A DNA stretch of 64,000 nt. It comes from Liquidambar formosana. Its lineage: Eukaryota > Streptophyta > Magnoliopsida > Saxifragales > Altingiaceae. The position numbers and the translations under genes are program-made. The stretch covers positions 7,603,991-7,667,990 of the forward strand of contig CM077827.1 in NCBI GenBank assembly GCA_039720395.1. Direction: 5' to 3'. Every line of letters starts with the position of its first letter. Within the stretch, counting starts at the first letter, position 1. The notes under the pieces were generated by a model, which saw nothing but the letters and a program-made list of their open reading frames with translations, had not been told where the DNA came from and made no database searches. Below, in pieces: positions 44,514-53,083 of this stretch.

Positions 44514-46079
44514 GGGAAAATTACAGATTGCCCCCCTGATTTTTGAGCGGAAATCACTTTTCACCCCTCATTTTCAAAATCGGACAAATAACCCCATCAA
44601 ATTTCAAAAATGTTATTTAGACTCACATCGTTAACGGAATCCGTGAAATGACTATTATGTCCCTGACATTTTCACCTAAAGATGCAAAATTACATCCTTA
44701 CCCTCATTTTATTTTACCCAAACAAATTGGATGAAGCTTCCTTGGGAAGCTTCTGGATCCAACACTAAATCATAACACCACCCACCTCCAAACAGAAAAC
44801 TCGCCAGAGTTGCAGCGGCGACTCGTCTCCCACCTCCAAACCCTAATACCACCCAACCATGAAACCCAAACCACTACTGTCACTGTCATCAAAGACTACT
44901 ACTTCGTTGCCGTCCACCACATCTCTAACATCGTCCGCCGTGACTTCTACATGGAAAAAACCCTCAACAAGCTCTGCCTCATTGTCACCTCCGACCTCAT
45001 CTACTCCGTCCTCTACAACTGCTCCACAGTCGACACCGAGTCCTTTCGCTTCTTCAACTGGGTCCGCACCCACCACCCCTCTTATGAACCCACCACCATC
45101 GAATTCGAAGAGCTCATCAAAACCCTAGCTTGCACCTGTAAGTACGATTCAATGTGGAAAATCGCTGGGCAGATGAAGAAAAAAACCCACAATCTCAATC
45201 CTCCCTGTAGCTTGTTGGCTTTGCGTATAGCTTGTGAGGCACAAGTCTGGGGTTCAAAGCCTACTAGAGATGCACAAGTCAGAGGTATTCTAAAATACCT
45301 CTCTTTTCTTCATTAGAAAAAAATCCACAATCTCTCCCCATCCACCGTTTCCTTCATCATCGAAGAATACAGCAAACAAGCTGAGTTGGGTTGTTTTGGT
45401 GAATTTTGCAGATTTTTGGGTTTTTAAAACCCAAAACTTTGAGCCTCAAAAACTATATCTTTTGTAATGATTTTTCATGAACCATTTACATAATCTTGTA
45501 GAGCTCCAAGAGATCTTTAAAATAGATTTTGAATCACTAATTTTGGTTAAGAAACGTAGGGGATATCTTAGAGAGAAGTTGTGCATTTCAGCGTGTTGTT
45601 GCAACTGGTGCAACCCGTCCCAAGGTTGAAGATGAATGGTGTTTTGATCCGGTGTGGGTGCACTCACGTGCCCCTATTGTGTTCCCATGCTTTTGAAGAC
45701 TTTAGGTTGACTTGATGGGTCCCACATTTGACCATTAGACTCACTACAGTGGGCCCCACCTTGTGGGACCCTTGTTGATCAATTTGACTAATACTAAAAC
45801 CAATTTTGACTTTGGCTTATTTTTCTATTTTTCTAAAATTCAAAAAATATCAAATAAAAAATTGAAGAGAACTGAAGGGTATTTTCGGTAGCAAATGGGT
45901 TAACCCTATATCATGTGCATTGCACATGTTAAATTCTGTTAACTTTCTCACGGTAGGTTAATGGTTTGGTGAAAAGTGTCAATTTTTAATAATTCGAGGA
46001 GTTATTTGTAGGATTTTGTAGATAAGGGGGAAAAAGTAGTTTTGGCCTAAAGATGAGGGGGGCAAAGTGTAATTTTCCC
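44514..46079. mobile_element. Pack-MULE-like element carrying a PPR-gene fragment, 1566 bp
   Basis: The ends start GGGAAAATTACA and stay similar inward for about 90 bp (TTGCCCCCC, ACAAATAAC). The flanking 9-mers TATTTTTTT and TTCTTTTTT match at seven of nine but are T-rich, so the target duplication is weak evidence. Inside is a fragment of a PPR protein gene. Long terminal repeats around a captured gene piece and no transposase are the marks of a Pack-MULE. Confidence 0.65.
44783..45427 (+). pseudogene. captured fragment of a pentatricopeptide-repeat (PPR) protein gene
   Basis: The frame at 44810-45316 encodes VHHISNIVRRDFYMEKTLNK, then a SFRFFNWVRTHHPSYEPTT stretch and FEELIKTLACTCKYDSMWKI, closely resembling the N-terminal part of plant organelle-targeted PPR proteins before the repeats proper. 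After an interruption, 45318-45400 continues with KIHNLSPSTVSFIIEEYSKQ. The interruption looks like a partial duplication with intron-like sequence. The fragment ends without a full set of repeats. It is GC-richer than its flanks, consistent with capture of an intronless host gene. Confidence 0.7.
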
Positions 46080-46702
46080 TTCTTTTTTTTTTTTTTTTAT
46101 AAATATTTTATAAATTATTATTACTTTATTAATAATTAAAAATATGATAAATTATAGATAACCTCCTAAAATATGAGATGAGCAGATTGTTATCCCAAGA
46201 ATAAAACCCTAGAGGGGGGGTGAATAGGGTTTATAGCCAATTAAAAATAATTACAACTAACTAAAATTCAGATTATTGCAATCAATAGAAAATGCAACAA
46301 TAAGCAATAATAAGAAGGAGTTAGAGAATGCAAACACAAGATATTAACGAGGTTCGGCCTTCCCGCCTACGTCCTCGCCTCAAGAGCGCCGCTTGAGGAT
46401 TCCACGATCCACTATGACAATCTCCTTCAAGGGTGGAGATCAAACCTTTTACAAAGAGATGCTCTCTTCAAGACAAATCTCTCTTGTCTCACTAGGGTTC
46501 ACACAACCCTTACAACACTTGAATTTGAAGTTGGTTTGTTGTAAACAATCACTCTAGCAGTAAATACAACTCTTGAAAGCTCAACAAACTTCTAATAATT
46601 GCTCAATTGAATGCTCTTTTAAGAATTAGGGCTTGAAAGCTCTTTTTCAAAGGATGGGATTGATTGCTCTTGTATGGATACTCATAAATGAGTTTGAAAG
46701 CT

Positions 46703-46715
46703 TGTATTTATACCC
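46703..46715 (-). promoter_or_regulatory. LTR TATA box, young copia (3' LTR copy)
   Basis: The minus strand reads GGGTATAAATACA. It is identical in the 5' LTR (about 55395-55407), which would drive the element. Confidence 0.75.
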
Positions 46716-46830
46716 ATATGGCCTAAAATGGCCGTTGCAAGCATTAAATGCCGGGAAAGAGCCGTTTGGTGGAAATTAATGCTCCATTTGGCTTTCAAAA
46801 AACTAGCCGTTACAGTTCATTCGAGCCATT

Positions 46831-47003
46831 TAGTCGACTAAAAGCCCTCATGTAGTCGACTAGAAATATCAGTAGTGAAAATATGGCATATCTGCATGAT
46901 TTAGTCAACTAAATCTCTTCATTTAGTCGACTACAAATATCAGTAGTCAATTCAGGCCATTTTCACTTGATTTAGTCGACTACATCCATGATGTAGTCGA
47001 CTA
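46831..47003. repeat. palindrome array in the 3' LTR (TAGTCGACTA)
   Basis: Six sites: 46831, 46853, 46902 (GTCAAC variant), 46924, 46973 and 46994, each 10 bp, often extended to TTTAGTCGACTAAA. A secondary motif AAATATCAGTAGT occurs twice between them. The 5' LTR array is at 55523-55695, where all six keep GTCGAC. Confidence 0.9.
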
Positions 47004-47507
47004 AACCTTGGATTCTCAAGGTTTAGCCTTGTTTTCATGTGATTTCAACACTAGAACCAATTTCTATCAACTTAGGCCTCTTATGAATGATAAATATAGT
47101 TCAATTGAGGGTCCTAAAGTCCTTCTAGGTCAATAGAGCAAGGTCATGAGCAATTATGTACACTTTGGAACCTAAAACCTCACTTATAGCCTAAATGAGT
47201 CTCATTGATGATGATTGCATGGCTTGAGGTGCTTGTAGGTCCATTGCTAGCTTTTTATGCTCTTGATGCATCATGCTTGGGTTTCCTTGACGCTTTGTAC
47301 ACGAGCCTTGAGTTCCATGACTTGGTTGAACTATTGAGTGCATGTGCTTGAGTCATTTGATCCTTAAGCTTATGCTTGAAACAATTTGATCTTGATTACC
47401 TAGCTTTGATCATGTTCTTGACATTTAAACCATTAGAACTAACATCGATCTTTTGTTATCATCAAAATCTCGGATATGCCCTTGGTTGAAAACCTTTAGG
47501 TCTAACA

Positions 47508-47521
47508 ATCTCCCCCTTTTT
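47508..47521 (-). other. polypurine tract, young copia
   Basis: The minus strand reads AAAAAGGGGGAGA next to the 3' LTR. It is the primer for plus-strand DNA synthesis. A second AAAAGGGGGAGAGG lies in each copy of the duplicated segment to its right. Confidence 0.85.
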
Positions 47522-47542
47522 GATGATGACAAACTATTGATG

Positions 47543-48240
47543 TTTTATAAAAGGATAATAAGCAATAGATCACATAATTGAATATGAGAGGCAAAAGCTG
47601 CCCCTTAAAATATGCATTTCATCCATAGATTATCACACATTTATCAAATGACATATACAAGATATGAATTTAAACTAAGATGCCATAGATAGTGTTCATA
47701 AAAGCATAAACCACAAAACATTCATATATATTGTTCATAAAAGCATAAAAATGTGAACAAACCAACAACTAAAACGGAGTTTAAACAAACTAACAACTAA
47801 ACATCCATAATTAGTCCATAAAACATATACGATCCTCTCCCCCTTTTGACATCAATCAAAAAGAAAGGACTAATCCTCGGGTGGAGGTGGAAAATGTGTG
47901 ATAATCTATGGATGAAATGCATATTTTGAGGGGGAGCTTTTGCCTCTCATATTCAATTATGTGATCTATTGCTTATTATCCTTTTATAAAATGACATATA
48001 CAAGATATGAATTTAAACTAAGATGCCATAGATAGTGTTCATAAAAGCATAAACCACAAAACATTCATATATATTGTTCATAAAAGCATAAAAATGTGAA
48101 CAAACCAACAACTAAAACGGAGTTTAAACAAACTAACAACTAAACATCCATAATTAGTCCATAAAACATCTACGATCCTCTCCCCCTTTTGACATCAATC
48201 AAAAAGAAAGGACTAATCCTCGGGTGAAGTTGGAAAATAG
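47543..48240. repeat. inverted plus direct duplication at the 3' end of the young copia
   Basis: Segment A (47543-47642) recurs inverted at 47892-47991. Segment B (about 47648-47897) recurs in direct orientation at about 47989-48240. The order is A, B, inverted A, B. Segment B includes the last codons and stop of ORF2, so an extra ORF2 tail lies at about 47870-47895. Confidence 0.85.
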
Positions 48241-49430
48241 GGAGCATATTGCTGCAAGATAGTCTCCACATTGCCCTGACGGCGCTCGAGGTCCGTGATA
48301 CGGTTCCCAACATCTTGAAAGCCCTGAGTCATGGTCATATGAAGTGATCCAATGGCAGTCATGACGGTCTGGAGGCTTGGGGTGTCCTCTTGCTCTGCTG
48401 GAGGCGGCTGTGGCTCATCCTCATGTTCCTCATCCATAGGATCCTCCTCATGTGGCTGTTGATGGGCAACTCGTGGGTCTCGAGTCCACTCACCATTGGC
48501 ATTTTGCACAAACTTCATGCGTTTCAGGGTTGCTTCATCATATATGTCCGAAGCTTTAGCATTATATGCATCGGTTTCATTTCCCATATTGACATCAAAA
48601 ATCTTGAAAACCTCGGTGAGGGCATTGCCATAAGGAAGACAACCAATGGACTTCTTGGCACAATCATGCATATGGTAGAGGATGATGAAGGCTAAGTCAA
48701 GCATTTTTCCATTTAGCACACACCAAATAAGGAAAATATCCATATAGCCCACATAAGAACGGCTTCCAGCCCACGGCATGAGATTATATGAGATAATATG
48801 ATGAATGATGCGAGATGTAACAGTCATATCATTCACGGAAGGAAGAAAAGCTTGTTGAATGGTTGAATCATTGAAAATTTGTTGGAGGGCTTGGATTTTG
48901 TCAAAATCAGGTCTAACGGTCCAACCATGAGTATCAAAACTTTGAATGGTATTTTCAGTAGGAAGATTAAACACAGCAGCAATGGTTGATATGCGAAGAT
49001 GAATTGGTGTCCCTTTAACCCAAGATTTGATTTCATAATCTTTGGTAAACTTGAAATTTGCATAGAAAACCCTAACAAGTCTAGGGTAGCATGTATTGTT
49101 CAACGTAAGAAAGAAATCCCACCCAATGGCCTTGAATAAATTGGAAATGTAAATACGTTGGCCATCAAAGAATTCAAAAGACACGATTTTACCGAATTCA
49201 ACCCGGCGATTTTTGTAGGAATCTTGATATTTCTTGAGGGTTTCGGCGTCCTTGCACAACCCTTCATCGCTGTGCTTCGCCTTGGATCGTCTTTCTTGTT
49301 GGTGAGATGGTTTTTCTTGAGTTGGATTGGATGGAGGAGGTTGAGAAGTGCCGGAGCCACCCTTGCGCTTGGTTTGTGCCCTAGATGCATCCATGGAGGC
49401 TTTGAGAAGTTTCTCCGTGCATTGTGTCAT
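48213..49430 (-). CDS. ORF2 of the young copia element, putative plant transposon protein domain, 405 aa
   Basis: An intact frame starts at the first ATG of the segment (49430, MTQCTEKLLKAS); a second candidate start is at 49394 (MDASRAQTKRKG). After a basic, proline/glutamine-rich N-terminus comes a globular region with EFGKIVSFEFFDGQ, LVRVFYANFKF and SWVKGTPIHLRISTIAAVFN, then WAGSRSYVGYMDIFLIWCVL and YHMHDCAKKSIGCLPYG. This resembles the 'putative plant transposon protein' domain (PF20167) as I remember it. Then follow an acidic, proline-rich linker and a C-terminal helix likely to form a coiled coil (GFQDVGNRITDLERRQGNVE). There is no signal peptide, and the one hydrophobic stretch is weak, so an envelope role is not supported. 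It lies where SIRE elements carry an 'env-like' ORF. Its openness beside a broken gag-pol is notable. Confidence 0.8.
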   Translation of the reverse strand: MTQCTEKLLKASMDASRAQTKRKGGSGTSQPPPSNPTQEKPSHQQERRSKAKHSDEGLCKDAETLKKYQDSYKNRRVEFGKIVSFEFFDGQRIYISNLFKAIGWDFFLTLNNTCYPRLVRVFYANFKFTKDYEIKSWVKGTPIHLRISTIAAVFNLPTENTIQSFDTHGWTVRPDFDKIQALQQIFNDSTIQQAFLPSVNDMTVTSRIIHHIISYNLMPWAGSRSYVGYMDIFLIWCVLNGKMLDLAFIILYHMHDCAKKSIGCLPYGNALTEVFKIFDVNMGNETDAYNAKASDIYDEATLKRMKFVQNANGEWTRDPRVAHQQPHEEDPMDEEHEDEPQPPPAEQEDTPSLQTVMTAIGSLHMTMTQGFQDVGNRITDLERRQGNVETILQQYAPYFPTSPED

Positions 49431-49571
49431 GATTTGGAAGCAATGGAAGAGGATGGGAAGGATGGAATTTGAAAGGTTTAGCGGGAGATGAACAGTTGGG
49501 AGGAGGGAGAGAGAGTTTAGGCGACTAGAGAGAGAGAAATGTGAGAATGAGGGCAAAAATTCGCGGAATGG

Positions 49572-49586
49572 GGGTTAAATAAGCCT
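49572..49586 (-). promoter_or_regulatory. TATA-like box upstream of ORF2, young copia
   Basis: The minus strand reads GGCTTATTTAACCCC, just downstream of the palindrome array and about 140 nt before the ORF2 start. The stretch between is CT-rich and has no ATG in any frame, like a plant 5' leader. An internal promoter is inferred. Confidence 0.4.
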
Positions 49587-49599
49587 TCCCCGATAGATT

Positions 49600-49731
49600 T
49601 AGTTGACTAAATCATTGATTTAGTCGACTACATAAAACAGTAGCCATATTCCCATATATTTAGTTGACTGGATGATACTTTTAGTTGACTAAATCTCATT
49701 TAGTCGACTATATTACATATTTAGTCGACTA
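49600..49731. repeat. palindrome array between pol and ORF2 (TAGTCGACTA), young copia
   Basis: Six 10-bp sites: 49600 (GTTGAC), 49621, 49661 (GTTGACTG), 49682 (GTTGAC), 49701 and 49722. Three carry the TpG form expected from deamination of a methylated CpG. A CAGTAG spacer motif also recurs here as in the LTR. Confidence 0.9.
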
Positions 49732-49936
49732 AATGTGTTAAAACACACAATTAGCCCATGATTGCAATCGATTTCCAACATATATCATCATATTGTTATG
49801 TTTTATCAAAAAGAAACTTTCAAACTCATGAAATAAATGCATTTGATCAACAATTCATCAATGTAATAAGACATTAAGCTCCTGTAGCACAAATTTCATA
49901 GAGTATGGACATGAGATCATGTAATATGCATATGAA

Positions 49937-52471
49937 TCATTGATTAATCACATCATGCATCAAACACATGCCAAGTTCTCTTTTAATGAAGTTAAAACGG
50001 TCTTCTTGAAGAGGCTTGGTGAAGATATCGGCCAATTGGTGGTCGGTACCTATGAAATCAATTTCAACATCACCTCTTTGGACATGATCACGAATGAAAT
50101 GATGCCTAATCTCAATGTGCTTAGTCCGTGAGTGTTGTATGGGGTTCTTGGTTAAGTTTATAGCACTAGTATTGTCACATTTGATGGGAATGTGATCAAA
50201 ATGAAGTCCATAGTCCTCAAGTTGTTGTTTCATGTACAACACTTGTGCACAACAACTACCGGCCGCAATATACTCGGCTTCGGTGGTTGAAAGTGCTACC
50301 GATGTTTGTTTCTTACTAAACCAAGATACTAGTGAATGACCTAGGAAATGGCAAGTCCCACTAGTGCTCTTGCGGTCATCTTTGCCACCGGCAAAGTCCG
50401 CATCGGAGTAGCTAATTATGTCAAATGATGTAAACTTAGGAAACCATAAGCCAAGGTTAATTGTGCCACTTAAATATTTGAAAATACGTTTTACGGCAAG
50501 CATGTGAGATTCTTTAGGACATGATTGAAATCTAGCACACAAGCAAACACTAAACATGATATCGGGTCTACTTGCGGTTAAATAAAGTAAACTACCAATC
50601 ATACCTCTATATTTCTTTTGATCCACATCTTTCCCACTTTCATCCTTGTCTATCTTGATGGTGGTGCTCATGGGAGTAGAGAATTTTCTTCCATCTTCCA
50701 ATCCATATTTTTTGAGTAGGTTTTTGACATATTTGGATTGATTTATGAATGTTCCTTCCTTTGATTGCTTAATTTGAAGTCCGAGAAAGAACGTTAGCTC
50801 ACCCATCATGCTCATCTCAAATTCCTCCTGCATGATCTTAGAAAATTCCTTGCAAAGATTCTCATTAGTGGATCCAAAGATGATGTCATCAACATAAATT
50901 TGAACTAGAAGCATGTTATCATCGATGGTTTTAATAAAAAGTGTGGTGTCAAGTTTTTCTCTTTTAAAACCATTTTTAAGTAAAAATCCACTAAGCCTTT
51001 CATACCAAGCTCTAGGAGCTTGTTTTAAACCATATAAAGCTTTGCTTAGCTTAAAAACATGATTTGGAAATTCATGACTTTCAAAACCGGGAGGTTGTTC
51101 AACATAAACTTCCTCTTCTATGAAACCATTTAGAAATGCACTCTTGACATCCATTTGAAATAGTTTAAAATCCTTATGACATGCATATGCAAGCAACATT
51201 CTTATGGCTTCAAGTCTAGCTACCGGAGCATAGGTTTCATCATAATCTATACCTTCTTGTTGATTATAACCTTGGGCTACAAGTCGAGCCTTGTTTCTAG
51301 TAACAACTCCGGATTCATCCTTTTTGTTTCTAAATACCCATTTAGTTCCAATTACTCCATGGTCATGAGGTCTAGGTACCAAGGTCCAAACCTTGTTCCT
51401 TTCAAATTGGTTGAGTTCATCTTGCATAGCAAGGACCCATGATTCATCATTTTCGGCTTCATTAATGTTTTTAGGTTCAATTTGAGACAATAAAGCAAGG
51501 TGATCACATATATTTCTCATGGAAGAACGAGTTCTTACCTCACGTGAGGGTTCACCTAGGATTTGATCCTTAGGATGATTCCTTACAAATTTCCAAGACT
51601 TGGTGACATCCGGATGAAGTGGAGTGTCTTCAATTTCTACTTCTTCTTCCGGTTTCTTGACTTCAACGACTTCATTTTCTTCTTTCTCTTTGTCTTTGTC
51701 TTGTGGGTCTTGCTTATCGTTAAGATTCAAGTTCTCAACTTGTTCTTGCAAGCTTGTACCTACATCATCATCATCATCCACATTTCTTTTGGGTGCAAGA
51801 GGGTTAGTTTCATCAAATACTACATGCATTGATTCTTGAACGGTTAAAGTTCTCTTGTTAAACACCCTATATGCTTTACTCTTCATGGAATATCCAAGAA
51901 ACACACCTTCATCGGATTTGGAATCAAATTTAGAAAGCTTATCTCTATCATTTAATATAAAGCACTTGCAACCAAAGACTCTAAAGTAACCTATATTAGG
52001 TTTCTTATCATTCCATAGTTTATAAGGAGTTTTACCAAGTTTAGATCTTAATAGCACTCTATTCATTACATAACATGAGGTGTTAACGGCCTCGGCCCAA
52101 AAATATTGAGGTAATGAGTGTTCATTAAGCATGGTTCTAGACATTTCTTCAAGTGTTCTATTCTTTCTTTCAACTACACCATTTTGTTGTGGAGTTCTAG
52201 GAGCGGAGAAGTTGTGACTAAAGCCATTCTCATCACAAAATTGTACAATATCCTTATTGACAAATTCGCTCCCCCTATCACTCCTAACATGTGTAATGGT
52301 ATAGCCTTTCTCATTTTGGACTCTTCTACAATATGTAACAAATGTAGCATGAGTCTCATCTTTATGTGCAAGGAAGAACACCCATGTATACCTTGAGTAG
52401 TCATCTACAATTACAAATGCATAATGCTTCCCTCCAAGACTTGCAATAGCAATAGGTCCAAATAAGTCCAT
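49937..52471 (-). CDS. pol segment of the young copia element: integrase core, reverse transcriptase, RNase H (844 aa)
   Basis: An open frame of 844 codons starts at MDLFGPIA (52471). The integrase core has its three acidic residues in [18 protein letters not shown] and NGVVERKNR. The linker has acidic, KEKEE-rich stretches. Reverse transcriptase has [29 protein letters not shown] and the catalytic YVDDIIFGS. RNase H has [20 protein letters not shown] and the terminal [11 protein letters not shown]. It is not an independent gene: it is the downstream part of gag-pol, cut off from protease by a TAA at 52481-52483. Integrase before reverse transcriptase is the Ty1/copia order. Confidence 0.9.
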   Translation of the reverse strand: MDLFGPIAIASLGGKHYAFVIVDDYSRYTWVFFLAHKDETHATFVTYCRRVQNEKGYTITHVRSDRGSEFVNKDIVQFCDENGFSHNFSAPRTPQQNGVVERKNRTLEEMSRTMLNEHSLPQYFWAEAVNTSCYVMNRVLLRSKLGKTPYKLWNDKKPNIGYFRVFGCKCFILNDRDKLSKFDSKSDEGVFLGYSMKSKAYRVFNKRTLTVQESMHVVFDETNPLAPKRNVDDDDDVGTSLQEQVENLNLNDKQDPQDKDKEKEENEVVEVKKPEEEVEIEDTPLHPDVTKSWKFVRNHPKDQILGEPSREVRTRSSMRNICDHLALLSQIEPKNINEAENDESWVLAMQDELNQFERNKVWTLVPRPHDHGVIGTKWVFRNKKDESGVVTRNKARLVAQGYNQQEGIDYDETYAPVARLEAIRMLLAYACHKDFKLFQMDVKSAFLNGFIEEEVYVEQPPGFESHEFPNHVFKLSKALYGLKQAPRAWYERLSGFLLKNGFKREKLDTTLFIKTIDDNMLLVQIYVDDIIFGSTNENLCKEFSKIMQEEFEMSMMGELTFFLGLQIKQSKEGTFINQSKYVKNLLKKYGLEDGRKFSTPMSTTIKIDKDESGKDVDQKKYRGMIGSLLYLTASRPDIMFSVCLCARFQSCPKESHMLAVKRIFKYLSGTINLGLWFPKFTSFDIISYSDADFAGGKDDRKSTSGTCHFLGHSLVSWFSKKQTSVALSTTEAEYIAAGSCCAQVLYMKQQLEDYGLHFDHIPIKCDNTSAINLTKNPIQHSRTKHIEIRHHFIRDHVQRGDVEIDFIGTDHQLADIFTKPLQEDRFNFIKRELGMCLMHDVINQ

Positions 52472-52483
52472 ATGAATAAGTTA

Positions 52484-53082
52484 CAAACGTCTAGTAGTTG
52501 AAATATGAGACTTTGTTTTGAAAGAAGACTTGGTTTGTTTTCCAAATTGGCATGCACTACAAAGTCCATCTTTTGAAAATTTTGCTTTTGGTAAACCTCT
52601 TACAAGTTCATGCCTAGAGAGTTTTGAAATCAAATCTATGCTAGCATGTCCAAGCCTTCTATGCCACAACCAATGATTTTCATTTAAAGCGGAGAAGCAA
52701 TGTACATTTTGTAAAGCGATTTCTTCGAACACTATAGCATAGATGTTACCAATCCTATATGCAACAAATAAGGTCTTATCATCATTTTCAATTATGCATT
52801 TATTGGATTTAAAAGTAACTCTATAACCTTTATCACATAATTGACTAATGCTAAGGAGATTATGCTTTAAACCATCAACTAATAAAACATTTTCAACACA
52901 AAGAGAGGAATTCTTACCAACCTTGCCAATGCCAATTATCTTACCTTTGGCATTGTCTCCAAATGTCACGAAGCCGCCGTCCTTGGGCTTCAAAGAGACG
53001 AACTTTGATCTATCACCCGTCATATGCCTTGAGCAACCGCTATCAAGAAACCATTTCTCATTGCTTGATGACTTCAAGCATA
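52484..53082 (-). pseudogene. protease and integrase zinc region of the young copia pol
   Basis: The pol frame is open from just after a TAG at 53084-53086. The aspartic protease motif FLDSGCSRHMTG is near 53040. Then come conserved VLLVDGLKHNLLSISQLC and the GAG-pre-integrase/zinc region HRRLGHAS with CSACQFGKQ near 52550. The frame ends at the TAA at 52481-52483, where the old copy has a sense Gln codon, so this is a single-base nonsense mutation. The frame is offset from gag. Confidence 0.85.
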
Positions 53083-53083
53083 C

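Larger units (their letters stand above)
46188..47507 (-). repeat. 3' LTR of the young copia element
   Basis: 1320 bp; minus-strand ends TGTTAGACC and GGGATAACA. It contains a TATA box at 46703-46715 and a six-site palindrome array at 46831-47003. Confidence 0.95.

Noticed and set aside
44843..45128. Frames of 77 and 89 codons over the PPR fragment
   Set aside because: They are alternate frames of GC-rich PPR sequence; the frame at 44810-45316 has the recognisable family motifs.
46831..47003. Regularly repeated palindromes that might suggest a CRISPR array
   Set aside because: The spacing is irregular, the units are 10-14 bp palindromes, they lie in plant LTRs, and there are no spacers of even length or cas genes.
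48213..49430. ORF2 as a viral-type envelope protein
   Set aside because: No signal peptide, no convincing membrane anchor and no cleavage site; 'env-like' is only a positional label here.
49158..49472. 104-codon plus-strand frame opposite ORF2
   Set aside because: It is a shadow of ORF2, whose codons explain its openness; no domain.
49431..49556. Upstream extension of ORF2 starting at 49556
   Set aside because: The codon there is TTG, and the extension reads the CT-rich leader; the first ATG is at 49430.
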